Part shown: piece after piece, positions 45,771 to 61,904 of the stretch
How the letters are laid out: every line of letters starts with the position of its first letter
How positions within the stretch are numbered: the stretch's first letter is position 1
Source of the DNA: Symbiotaphrina buchneri
Lineage: Eukaryota; Ascomycota; Symbiotaphrinales; Symbiotaphrinaceae
Length of the DNA: 64,000 bases
Assembly: GCA_001599915.1 (NCBI GenBank)
Contig: BCIG01000025.1
Span: 248,001-312,000, forward strand
Direction: 5' to 3'
Notes under the pieces: generated by a model
Told to the model about the DNA's origin: nothing
The model's database searches: none
What the model saw: only the letters and a program-made list of their open reading frames with translations
Position numbers and translations under genes: made by a program

Positions 45771-48637
45771 ATGTCGTTTCCCTCTGGGAAGCGCACCTCG
45801 GCTTCCACCGACCGGAGAACAACTTCTTCCGCTACCACCACCACTACGACCAGCGCAAAACCCCGCGTCTTCTCCGAGGATATAAATGATGAAAACCGCT
45901 ATGAAGAGAACAGAAGAGAACGTCGATCATCCAACGACAGGGCAGGATCTGCGAGACCAGCGTCGGGTTCTTTCAAGCCGAGTGCAGCTGGTGCTAATGT
46001 TGTCGAGCGAAGATCCGAGAAGACGTACACGGCTACTCGAGAGCGCATCTCAATGCGTACGAAGAGCCCAGTGAAAGATGCTCAGAAACCAACAAAAACC
46101 GGCAACCGACCGGCCGGTGCGAGTAGTAGGGTGCTGCCGAAGGAGAAGAAGGCAGAGCCAGGTACTTGCACTCGCTGCTTTATCCTTGGTTGACTGGAAG
46201 CCGACTGACGGCCACTCATAGCATCGCCATGGTCTCCATCGGTGTCGCTCATCCCACATACGACGGCGCCTTTGGCCCCCCGGATCACTCTACCGCCGTC
46301 AGCCTCCGAAGCGCCTCCCTCATTGCAACCGCAACCATTGGATCAATTGCCCGTAGATGCGCAGGAGGCCGCTGTCATAGAAGACTTGCTTTTTGCTTTC
46401 CTTGGATACGAAGCGCGTTATATTCGGTTCGCAGAAACTTACAATCCAGCGTCTGAGAAAGACCGTTTAGCTGGGCCCGTCTTCCGCATTCTGCCAGGAC
46501 TTGACCCGAGTTTGCGCGATCTAGTCTTAGGCATGCTAAAGATGGCCACCCATTACATGGCGGTGCAGGCTTTCATCGATGTTCAAAGTCGCGATGAGTT
46601 TGGCGTAGTCAATCACGCTCTTTGTGCAGCAATGCGGAAGCTGCTCGCGGAATATGAGACGCTGATCATTCAATTGGAAAATCAAGTCTTGACAAACGAA
46701 GCTTATACTTTGCATATGATGCACCTACACACCCTTTCGACAAGTCACATGCTACTGCAGCTCTACTCGGTTGCTAAAGAGATCCTTCAACGCAACTCGT
46801 TGCTGGAAGAGGATGTCGAAGATTCAGTAGACGACTTCGACGATGTGGAAAACATCCTGGAATCTTTGCGGGATGGGGTTGATTTGGGCCCTGGGAATAT
46901 CCCCGGTAAACGGATATGTAAAGGGGGAAGCGTGCTTGGCCTGTTAACAAGACGATTAGCTGCCATGTCGGGCGACCCGGTAGCCCGGGATCTACTCACA
47001 GCGCTTCTTCGGGAAGCAGGCCGGCCTTACATGGCGATGCTCAATGAGTGGTTACATCATGGCGGCATACGCGATCCCCATGCAGAATTCCTTGTCAAAG
47101 AGCAGAAAAGCATAAGAAGGGAGAGGCTCGAAGAAGACTACACGGACGAGTACTGGGAGAAGCGATATACAATTCGAGAAAATGATGTTCCTCCTCAACT
47201 TCAAGCAGTGAAGGAGAAGGTGCTTCTCGCAGGGAAATACTTGAATGTCGTCCGGGAGTGCGGAGGCGTCGACGTCAGCAAGGAAGTAAAGGATGTCCCA
47301 CAGACTCTCGACGATTTACGATTTCTGGAAAACGTCAATGCAGCTTACGCGCATGCCAACTCGTCTCTTCTGAATCTCCTTCTAACTACACATGCTTTAC
47401 CAGCTAGGCTACGGTCATTGAAACATTACTTCTTCCTGGACCAGTCGGATTTCTTCTCTTATTTTCTTGATCTTGCCAATTCTGAACTCAAGAAGCCGGC
47501 TAAGAACGTCAATGTTGGCAAACTTCAGTCTCTCCTCGATTTGGTCCTTCGACAGCCAGGCAGCGTTGCCGCGCAAGATCCCTTCAAGGAAGATGTCAAG
47601 GTACAAATGAACGAGGTGGGACTAACGAAATGGCTGATGCGGGTCGTGAACGTCTCCGGTATCGAGGAGGGAAACTTCAATGAGTATCAGACGCCAATGA
47701 TTCAGTCGTCCTCAATTGAGGATGACAAGAATATCACAGGTTTCAATGCGCTGGAACTGGATTACACAGTTCCCTTCCCTTTATCTTTGGTGATCAGCCG
47801 GAAGACAGTGCTGAGATACCAGCTGCTCTTCCGTTATCTCCTCTCTCTTCGACACCTTGAAACGCTTCTGGTCAGCAGCTGGCAAGACCATAGCAGAGGC
47901 ACAACCTGGAAACACAGGAGTTCGAGTAAAAAGCATGAGATGTGGAAGCGGAGGGCGTGGACGCTTAGGGCGAGGATGCTTGTTTTCGTGCAGCAATTAC
48001 TCTATTTTTGTACTGCAGAGGTGATTGAGCCAAATTGGCGCGGCCTGATGGCTAGGCTCAGTGAAGGGGAGAAGCCCGGGAGAGACGAGGACGACGTCGT
48101 CAAGCAAGGAAATCGGACCGTGGACGAATTAATGCAGGATCATGTTGATTTCCTGGACACATGCTTGAAGGAGTGCATGCTTACCAACTCGAAACTGCTC
48201 AAGGTACGTCCGGACTGACATTTCGCTGCTTGCAGGCTGCAGAAGCGTGCTGACTCCATTGCCCAAAGATCCATGCGAAGATCATGATGACCTGCACAAT
48301 GTTCGCAACGTACACCGCTCATCTGTCACGTGCTCTTATGACCGCGGATCCCGATCTGTCGTCGGCTCCATCTACGGATCCTTCCAGGCCGGCGTCATCC
48401 ACTAACTCGGCCACGTCAGGCGTCTACGATCCAGGCCGGCTCGAGAAACTATCGGATAATCTCCAGAAGTATGAGGAAAACTTCAGCCGGCACCTGAAGA
48501 TCCTATTGGATGCTTTGAACTACTATGCGGCGACAGAGACAGTCGTGTTGTTGGGATTATGCGCTAGACTCAGTAGCGCCAGCGAAGGTAGTGGTGCGAC
48601 TAATGGCTTCGAAGCTTATGGGCTTCCTGGAGGTTAG
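45771..48637 (+). CDS. SPC97: Gamma-tubulin complex component GCP2 / Spc97 (3 exons)
   Basis: Exons 45771-46161, 46222-48203 and 48269-48637 join in phase to 913 residues. The first about 140 residues are a basic, disordered Ser/Arg/Lys-rich leader. Grip1 then follows (VIEDLLFAFLGYEARYIRFA, HTLSTSHMLLQLYSVAKEIL), with the GCP2-typical YMAMLNEWLHHGGIRDPHAE and EDYTDEYWEKRYTI. Grip2 contains SLKHYFFLDQSDFFSYFLDL, LDYTVPFPLSLVISRKTVLR and the gamma-tubulin-binding tail ARMLVFVQQLLYFCTAEVIE. GCP2 pairs with GCP3 in the gamma-tubulin small complex that nucleates microtubules at spindle pole bodies. The family assignment to GCP2 rather than GCP3 rests on the HDP/RDPHAEF-type motif and the order of blocks. 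A further 5' or internal intron is not needed. Confidence 0.9.
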
Positions 48638-50574
48638 TTTGACGGAAGTCATTCGGCGTTTCATCCGTGGCTAGATTCATCCCACTGACGTCAGAGGTTG
48701 CGGTGGTCGCATGCCGGGGCGTTTCCTGCTTATTTAAAATTTTCAGTTTTTCTATGTGTAACGAGTAAGATGAATGAACCTGCCAGGGGCTTAGATGATG
48801 CGCAGAATCTTTGATTTTGTCTGCTCGGGATTGTCCCTCGGAATTCTTCTGGATAGAAAGCAGGCAATGTTTGGCGAGACTATTGAGACCGCTGCCCAAT
48901 CGTTTCAATCACCATACATTGATTGCCCTGAGAGTCGTCCGGCAGTCCCAGCCGCTGGCCCGGAGAGTTGCCGGTCAGGACGATACCATGCGCAGCTGTC
49001 TCGCAATCAAACCCGGATCTTGCTTCGGAACGAGGCTCCAAACTCGTGGGCCCTGAGCCACGAGTCTGGTCGGAAAGACGAGACTACGCGGCCACTTTGC
49101 GCAGCTCGGTGCGCCGTGCTGGAAGCCAGGAATGCATGCTGGGCGGCCTGGCTAGGATAAATGCACGATGATGCTGCTATGCAGCTGGTCGGCTTGGCAG
49201 AAGTTTATGAAGGCAAAGCGCTATAGTCGCGGTAATTTCAGGAGCTGGCAGGCTTGGCCGCCAGAGCACGATGCGGGCGGGATTCGGGAGAACGGGCGCA
49301 ACGTGTAGTAAGCGTGCCCACAATCCCGGAGCGGAGGTCCAGACATAACTTTAAGTAAGGAGTACTGTAGCTTCGTACAGGCTGCGCTGTATCTGTACAT
49401 GGCTAGGTCTCCACATGAGACGCCGGCGGCCCTCGCTGGCTGTTATGACGGTCCCAAGCCCATGTCACTGGGTTGCGGATACCCAAAACGCCCATGCAGC
49501 GACCCTTGCAGAGTCGGGAACGAATCGCCGGAAATGTTCGGGAATGCGCCTTCCCGAGCTTCCATGCTACTCGTACCAGTGATGATTTTGAAAAATCAAT
49601 AGGACCAATGGTTGGACGGCCTGACTGCGGCTTTCCATAGAGCGAGTTGGTCTGGCAGGCCGGATGACGGAGGATGGGCGAATGTACAGTTAGTAATAAT
49701 AATAATAGTCGAAGTGGTTGTAGTCCGTAGGATAAGTGACCTGTCTCAGAATGCTATCGCCAGCGTGAAGCCTAGCGGACGCGCCATTAGACAATAGCGG
49801 ACACGACCCATGCATGCCGGCTGCATCGTGGCGAGTAACAGTGCCCAGTACGGTAGCAGAATGAAGCAGAGAAATCTGACGAAGTGCTGGGAACCGCTTG
49901 CAGCGAATCGCGAGTCTCAGCCAGCACATTCCCAATTGATCGTCGTCGAGGACACCAATAATTGATGTGCGCCCACACGCGCCTTTAGGGAAGTCGTACA
50001 GCGAACCAGCCGCCGTGCAATGCTATTTGACTTGCGCAGCTAATATCCGGCTGCAGCGAAACTGCCCACCCGTGGCTGTGCCAGACAGTACGAAGCAACG
50101 GTAACGCCGACACAGCGATATAGGCAATATTTGGACTTCTCAGGGTTGGCCCACTCGCTTCCGGAATTTGCTCTGGGGGATGCATTGCATGCATGCTATG
50201 CCGGAACCACAGATCATGGTGCCGTCTCTCCACATGCTTCGCAGCCTGATTTGCTCATTATTTTCGTGCTAAGCTTTGCTGGAAGAATGATGAATGCAGA
50301 CCTGGACAGCCTGAGCCGCAAGAGGACCTGCCACTAATGATGGCTAGTATATCGAGAGATTTTCTGACTGCAGTGGCTCGATTGTTGTCATAGTCAGACT
50401 CTTCAAATCCTGCCTTCTGTGTTTTCATTTCAACAATACAAGCTCTGTCGGGAAGCAAGTACGGGAAGTAGTTGTGCAGTGGGTCACAAATCGAGAAGTG
50501 CAAGCAATGGCGTACGCGGCTATCATATTTCACTGTTGGCCGTCGGCAGTGTGCTGATCTGATTTCTGTCACAG
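48638..50574. other. Gene-poor gap, left part
   Basis: About 1.9 kb with no supportable gene. Open frames are short and overlap on both strands. A TAATAATAATAATAG microsatellite sits at about 49692-49706. The unresolved first exon(s) of the methyltransferase should be near the right end (50280-50560). Confidence 0.45.
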
Positions 50575-52126
50575 CGACCCTGACACAGACACCACTGCTG
50601 TTGACAGTAGATACTTGAGCACGGTAACTGTTCATGGACGTCAATTTCAGCAATACGCCTTGGAGCACTCCATATATTTCGGGCCAGTTGACGAGGTATA
50701 AAGCATCTGATATCATTGAATTGGCCGAGTAGTGACCAAAGAGACTGAAAAATCGTGACAGGAAGTAGCCGAGCGCTTACATGTCCAACACCAAGTCTTC
50801 CAAAGGGTGTTCGATGGTCGTCTAATCTTCCCTCCGGTGCCCGCTCCTGAGATGGTCCTGGAATGCGGCTTCGGTGCCGGATCCTGGGCAGTTGATCTGG
50901 CCGAAGAGTATCCTGACTGCGAAGCAAGTTCTTGTCATCAACACCTAAGACATATTGGAGTACTGACGACGAAGTGTGCCGCAGGTGATTGGGGTGGATA
51001 TCAGCCCTCACATGAGGCCAGACGATCCGCCCGATAATCTTTGGCTCCAGGTAATTCTCACCCGTGCTCCTTAACATTTCGATATCAAGCTTGCTTCGCA
51101 TTGTCATCACCATGAGCTGCACCCATTCGAGATAAGCAGATAAGATAGTTTGGTCACCCACGGCATCCCAGTCAGCGCTCCATGGATTGAGCATGGCCAA
51201 TGCCTCGTACAGATTGAAGATGCCAGGGAGATGCTCGCAGTGACGAAGCCAGCAACCGGTTGAAAAGAGGGAACGATTGGCGAGTTCGCTGCGACGTGGC
51301 TAATTAATGAGCTGTGCCAGGTGGACGACCTCAACCGACCCTTTACATTCCGACCGAATACCTTCGACCTCGTCCACTCATCGCTAGTGGCTGCCGGTAT
51401 AGACAGGAATGGATGGGGGACGTACCTTCGCGATATCAGGAGGTAAGGACGTACATTGCCAGTGTCCTTGCCTGGAATAGCATACAAGAACACTGTCCAA
51501 CGCTGAATTGTAATGCAGAGTGCTGAAGCCGGGGGGCTGGCTTCAAATGGTGGAAGCCTATTACAATTGTCAGTCGGACAGCGGGCTGCTCACCGACAAC
51601 CACGCTCTCCGTCAGTGGAGTACCAGCCTGTTCACTGCCTTGAATGGTATGAAAGATCTGCGGGCCCCATTAAGATTGAGCAGCTTGATGACCGCCGCTG
51701 GCTTGGTTGATGTGGAGAGCAGGATGATTCCTCTTCCACTATGCGATTGGTCCAGAGGTACAGTACCATGATACCATAGACCCCGCGGACCGGGCGCCCA
51801 CATCCCCATCTTCAAGGGTGTGCGAGTGAACAAGAAGTAAGCAAGGGCTAATCGAGTGAAAGACCGGCGAGAGAATGAGATTGGTCGCCTTAATCGTGAC
51901 AACATACGCCAGCTTTTGATGTCCTTTGCTATATATCCATTTACACAGCGATTGGGGATGACCACAGAAGAACTGGAGGAGTTGGTCGAGAGAGCTCGGA
52001 TCGAAGCCAATGACCTTCGATTGAAAGCCTATTTTCCCTTGTATGGAACGCTCTCGTCTCTACTGTCAGTCCATGTCACTAACAATGAGAAGATATGTCT
52101 GCATTGGCAGAAAGCCGACCCGTTGA
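50575..52126 (+). CDS. LaeA-like SAM-dependent methyltransferase (7 exons seen; 5' end unresolved)
   Basis: Exons are 50575-50695, 50762-50923, 50985-51050, 51321-51442, 51519-51757, 51863-52040 and 52093-52126. They stay in phase for 306 residues. Read in order: GRQFQQYALEHSIYFGPVDE, ERLHVQHQVFQRVFDGRLIF, motif I VLECGFGAGSWAVDLAEEYP, VIGVDISPHM, NLWLQVDDLNRPFTFRPNTF, DLVHSSLVAAGIDRNGWGTY, VLKPGGWLQMVEAYYN and a tail ending YVCIGRKPTR. This is the LaeA/UMTA-type class I methyltransferase layout common in fungi, where members affect or belong to secondary metabolism. The substrate here is unknown. The second intron is GC..AG (GCAAGT..GCAG). The third is 270 nt, unusually long. Codons before 50575 (a SDPDTDTTAVDS-type acidic start) need another exon with a phase-2 donor that I could not fix. 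Confidence 0.78.
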
Positions 52127-55684
<3,558 letters not shown>

Positions 55685-55840
55685 AAAATATCCTGTCTTT
55701 GCGTTTATGTTGCATTTGATGGAGTCTAGGTTGTTAATTGTTTGCATTTGCAGCGGCGGTACATGCAAGGCTTCGTGCTGGTCAATGCAATTCATTATAT
55801 GCCATCCATTCGGCGTGGTTACTGGCATTTTCCCGAGTAG

Positions 55841-57227
55841 CTACCACTTGCGTTCTCGATACTTCATGCTCCCTCTACCCTTGAATTTCACCGTAGCTTC
55901 GCCCACATCATCTGAGCTCTTCCACTGGCCACTGCCATTCAACCGGCCATCGTCAGCATATCTCACAGACCGGCGCGAGTCATTGTAATCTCCCCTCCAT
56001 CGGTCACTAGTCCGGCCATGTCTTTCGGAGGATCTATCATCCCCGGGACGATCGTAGTTCGGCCTGTAGGAATATCGACCCTCAAAATCATCATTGCGCT
56101 CCTCACGTCTAGGTCTTGGAGACCGCGAACGTCTCTGCCGTCCATGAGGAGATGCTGAACGCGAAGATGAAGGCGATTTGTGACGCTCTCTACGATGCCT
56201 ACGACGGTGTTCATTCCTGCCTTCCGGTGATTGGGAGGCCGATCCACTCCGCAACACAGCTGTAGATTTCGATGTGGAAGGTTCATCATGACGTTTACCT
56301 TCTTTCCCAGGAGATACCGAGCGCATTAACTCCTTCTCGTGGGGTTCTCTCCGCCCAGGGGGTGAACGAGATCTGGATGAGGCTGGCGAAGAGGAGCGCC
56401 GGCTGCGCTTTCGTCCATTGGTTGTCGTCGTCTCAGTTGACTGCGTCTTGCGGGCCTCCCCAGAGAAGGTTTTCTTGCGACGCTCAAGCTCTCCGCAACC
56501 CGATATGAGGACAGGCTCTAATGGTTTGTCGTCACTATCCACCGGCACCTTCGCCATTCTCTGAAGTACCTCCTGCCCAGATACCACCTGACCGAATACA
56601 GTATGTTTTGCGTTTAGATGCTCGCAAGGCGCCAGAGTTATGAAGAACCTGCAGACGTTAATAAGCTCGTCGATTCATAATGTAATACAACTCATCTAGA
56701 GCAACTAGTGCCAATTCCTCGGTGAGGCTCACTTACTGGCTGCCATTCGTGTCCTTTCCCCGATTAGCCATGCAGACGAGGCCCTCTTTATCAATTGGCC
56801 TCCAGCCAACATTCTCGTCCTCGAACTCGCCACCAAATATTGACCGTCCTCCAGTACCATCGCCCTTGGTGATGTCCCCGCCTTGCACCATGAACTCGTC
56901 TATGATCTAGGACAGTCACCTGTCAGTATATGCCAGTGCTCATTACAGCTTGTGGGAAGACTCACGCGGTGGAAGGGAGCAGATTTGTAGGTGAGCACGG
57001 GGTCTGATTCTGCGTGGGACCCGTTGCAGAGTGCTCGGAAACTGGAAGAGATGCATCAGGGTACAGCCCATTCAAACCTCCCGGAGACCCATCGCGAGCA
57101 GGACTTACTTTTCGCAAGTTTTGGGTGTTTTGTCAACGAATAGTTCAATGACGATCCTGCCCATGGGCTCTGTGCCATTTTGGATATCCAGGAACACCCG
57201 CGGACGTACAATGGCCGCTTCCGCCAT
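55841..57227 (-). CDS. Cyclophilin (peptidyl-prolyl isomerase) with RS-like tail (4 exons)
   Basis: Exons 57109-57227, 56966-57041, 56737-56906 and 55841-56648 join in phase to 390 residues. Residues 1-180 are a cyclophilin domain: [40 protein letters not shown] with the catalytic Arg and the FMxQ set, [36 protein letters not shown] and [20 protein letters not shown]. Residues about 200-390 are Arg/Ser/Glu-rich ([18 protein letters not shown]), an RS-like domain typical of nuclear cyclophilins linked to pre-mRNA splicing (PPIG/CYP63 type). The enzyme speeds proline isomerisation. The nuclear splicing role is inferred from the tail. Confidence 0.93.
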
Positions 57228-57718
57228 GAGGCAGGACAGTAAGAGGGCAATTGCAGCGTGAACGCGGGGCCTTGGTCTTGTCGACCCACGCTAATCAAAT
57301 ACTGGGTTTTAGAAAGTGGGAGGATGTATGTTGCATCCAGGTACCATAAAGAGCTCTATAGGTAAGGTAAGGAAGGTATCTACCTTAATGTGATTGATCT
57401 CAACTCAGATGAGCCTAATTTAATTCAAATAGATAAGGTACCGCTAGATTAACGTTGTATTAATCGGATGCATGCCTACCTTACCTTAGGGTATCTTACC
57501 TTACAGATGCGAATAGACATTAATATTCGAGTTAGGCGCAGAAGAACGTCAGAGAAGGTTGTGATGTATTTGATGTGGTCTGTAGGGAGCAGCTTCGGAC
57601 TCATATAAAGTTCCACTCTAAAATCTCCCATTCCGAACCTCGGTGCGCAGATCGCTTGTCAAGATCACTGATGCAACTCCTAACCGTGTTTGTACGCTCA
57701 ACCTTCGACTCCTCCTCG
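57228..57718. promoter_or_regulatory. Cyclophilin upstream region
   Basis: 490 bp between the cyclophilin start and the IFA38 stop. It is packed with palindrome words between 57358 and 57512 (AGGTAAGGTAAGGAAGGTAT, ATAAGGTACCG, CCTACCTTACCTTAGGGTAT, CTTACCTTACAG). Confidence 0.55.
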
Positions 57719-58767
57719 TCAGGCTTTCTTAGAGTCTCTTTCCTGCTTGCGCAGCGCCCTCTTCCTGATAGACTCGTGCATGACCTTATTCTGATAGACC
57801 ACAAGGGTATTCATAGTTCCCAAGAAGGTAGCCAATGCCCAGTGCATCATTGCATGACTCCAGAATGGAGTAGAGGTATAAGCAATACCCTGAGCACCAC
57901 CACTGCGGCCGACCTTCTCAAGCGCAGCCTTCACAAAGGTCCGCGGTGTGGGAATTGTCAGGCTTGGGCGCTTGACCTTGGACATGGCAGATGTGACCAA
58001 GTAACTAAGCACCAACTGGACATCTACTCCATGCGGCTTCAATTCGGAACCGAGTGCCGTCGACCACTGCTGCAGGAATGCCTTGCTGCCAGAATACGTG
58101 GCTAACAAAGGGGTAGGTAGCAAGCCTCCAAAAGAACCCATGGTAAGAATGAGGCCACGGCGTCGCCGCACCATTACTGGCGCTACAATCTGCGTCACAT
58201 TAAGCGTCCCGGTACAGTTGATCGTTATGATCTCCTTCATCTCCTCTTTCGATGTCTGCAGGAACGGTACCGGCATCTCATGACTTCTTCCCACATTATT
58301 GATTAGAATAGCCACATCCAGATCCTCGACGATGCGCTTGAGTCGTTCGTAATCTTCGTCATTGTCTTTGGCGAAGTCCATGGCCAGGATCTCAGTCTGC
58401 ACCGAGGCAGCTGAATAGATCTCTTCGGCTAGTGTCTGTAACTTAGATTGAGTCCTGGAGATAAGAAGGATGTTATAGCCCTTTCGTGCCAACTGCACAG
58501 CGAATTCTTTGCCAATGCCATCGGAAGCACCGGTGACAATTGCCCAGGATCCCTTGTGACCGTACTTGCGCAACTAGACAGATGTAAGACGTTTTGCAAA
58601 TTGACGTGCATGCGGATATGAGCACCGACCGAGGAGCCGCTAAGAACGAAACAGCTGAACAGCAGCCTGACGAAGCTCAACAGCTTGCTAGCCAGCAATA
58701 GGCCGCCGACAAAGGCAAGCACCAGCAGCCCAGTTGGAGTTGAGTAGAGTAAGTTGAACTGAGCCAT
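57719..58767 (-). CDS. IFA38: Very-long-chain 3-ketoacyl-CoA reductase (2 exons)
   Basis: Exons 58630-58767 and 57719-58573 join in phase to 330 residues. The N-terminus ([20 protein letters not shown], then [20 protein letters not shown]) is a membrane anchor. The short-chain dehydrogenase core shows the NADPH motif [16 protein letters not shown], the active-site Ser region [20 protein letters not shown] with Tyr and Lys (YSGSK), and a basic ER-type end ([14 protein letters not shown]). It catalyses the second step of the fatty-acid elongation cycle in the ER membrane, supplying VLCFA for sphingolipids. The proposed 56-nt intron uses GTCGGT as donor, weaker than usual, but phase and homology ([16 protein letters not shown]-type junction) support it. 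It is head-to-head with ERG28. Confidence 0.92.
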
Positions 58768-59141
58768 CTGTAATGCCAATTGCCAAAGTTACGTCCTCAC
58801 ACGACGTTGCGAATGGGAAGAGGATCGGAGACGGCTCGGCGAGAGGGTAAGAAGACTCGGGTACCTTAATGAAGTAGAGCTGAGTTCGTACGGGTCCCAG
58901 TATTTGTCCGTACGATACCCTTACGGTGTTGGACGAGCACGTAAGGTACCTTAGGTACCTTTACTTTACCTTAGGTACACATACCTTACGAGGGCACGCT
59001 TGTACCTGACCATTTATTGTTGATCTCTGTTCCTTTTCCCCCTGGAACTTTCAGTGCCTTCGACAATTACCGACTCCTCATAAGAATTCCTGAGGTCCTT
59101 TGACCGTTTCGCCAGGACCAACAGGCATACCTTCCATAGCC
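58768..59141. promoter_or_regulatory. Shared IFA38/ERG28 promoter (374 bp)
   Basis: Compact head-to-head promoter. Palindrome words lie at 58860-58992 (GGTACCTTAATG, GTAAGGTACCTTAGGTACCT, CTTTACCTTAGGTAC, CATACCTTACG). Confidence 0.65.
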
Positions 59142-59611
59142 ATGGCGTCCTTCCTCCCCACAGGGGCAGGACTTCTACCCAAATGGCTACTCTTTGTAAG
59201 CCTCGTCCCGATTGCCCTTCAGTTCGAGCACACCGACCGGCAAGATTCTTCATGGCTAACAAGCAACAGGTCTCGGTGGTTTCCGTCGCCAACTCCGTAC
59301 AAGCCTATATCACTCTGCACTACACACAGCGGGTGTATGAGGGCCAACCAGTCACACCTCTATCTGCAAGGACCTTCGGCACCTGGACCTTTTTGTCCAG
59401 CGTTATCCGTCTCTATGCTGCCTACAATATCTCGAATCCGCAAGTGTACCAGCTGGCTCTCGCGACCTACGCGATCGCCCTTTTCCACTTCGCCAGTGAG
59501 TGGCTCGTCTTTGGGACTGCCAGATGGGGCAAGGGATTGGGTGCGCCGCTGGTTGTGGCCAGCTCTAGTCTGCTCTGGATGCTGACACAGTGGAATTTCT
59601 ATGTGCATTGA
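59142..59611 (+). CDS. ERG28: Erg28 ergosterol biosynthesis scaffold (2 exons)
   Basis: Exons 59142-59195 and 59270-59611 join in phase (GTAAGC..ACAG intron of 74 nt) to 131 residues. It starts MASFLPTGAGLLPKWLLF, with VSVVSVANSVQAYITLHYTQ, then RTFGTWTFLSSVIRLYAAYN, YQLALATYAIALFHFASEWL and VVASSSLLWMLTQWNFYVH. Four hydrophobic segments fit the family. Erg28 tethers the C-4 demethylation enzymes (Erg25-27) at the ER. The length is slightly short but complete. Confidence 0.93.
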
Positions 59612-59812
59612 GAAGGGCATCATCGCAAAGCATGGCTTTACAGCTTTATATCATATCCAGAAGCTTGTCGGCGACCTACCTATCTTACCACTGAATAAAG
59701 AATAGTAGCTGTACACTAGACTGAAACAAGCAGCGGCCGCCCGTGATGCTGCAATATAATGGTTATCTTTGCACTCCCTAGTAATGCCTCGATCAACGCT
59801 TCAAGATTTCCC

Positions 59813-61291
<1,479 letters not shown>

Positions 61292-61904
61292 AGCTAAGGG
61301 CAAGCTTTGACCGAGTCGAAAACGACACGATTGATGTGATGATAGATAGTACGGAGGGATTGCAAGGAACAATGGATGAGAGCCGTGTAGAGAACTGGTG
61401 CTGCTGTATGAAGTATTATTATATTTTTTCTGTCCCTCCTCTTGCCCCTCCGCAAGCACGGGAACCAAGACAAGCAATCAGATGCACAAGCACGCGCTCG
61501 AGCTCGCGCAGCGCAGTGCGTGGTGGGGCCGCCGTTTTCTTCTAGAACCGCACCAATCAACATCGACATCGTGCTGCCTCAACCATTTCGAACTACAGTG
61601 TAAGGTACGTACGGACTCCCGTACATCCAACACGCCCTGGTACAGGTAAGAGTAGGTAAGATACAGAAACACGGTACTACACCTAAGGTACTCGCACCTA
61701 GGTATGTTACGGTCTCGATAGATAAGGTAGCCCTTGTCCGTTATCAGCGGAAGGCACTTTACGCTACACGTCCTACCTGACATCCTTATATCTTGCCTCC
61801 CGCATCAGGACAAACCATTCAGTCAGTCTTGTGCGTCTACGTGACATCCAAGCAATATAAACGCATATTCATTTTTGTTATACCTTTGTGCGCAGGGTGA
61901 ATAA
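61292..61904. promoter_or_regulatory. Shared GAL7/F-box promoter region
   Basis: Head-to-head gap of 613 bp. Palindrome-type words at 61603-61735 (GTAAGGTACG, CACCTAAGGTACTC, CACCTAGGTATG, GATAAGGTAGC). No separate gene. Confidence 0.5.

Noticed and set aside
50523-51200. Minus-strand open frame of 225 codons over the methyltransferase
   Set aside because: Most of it is antisense to well-supported exons. Only the part within the long intron reads like protein, and that is listed as a finding instead.
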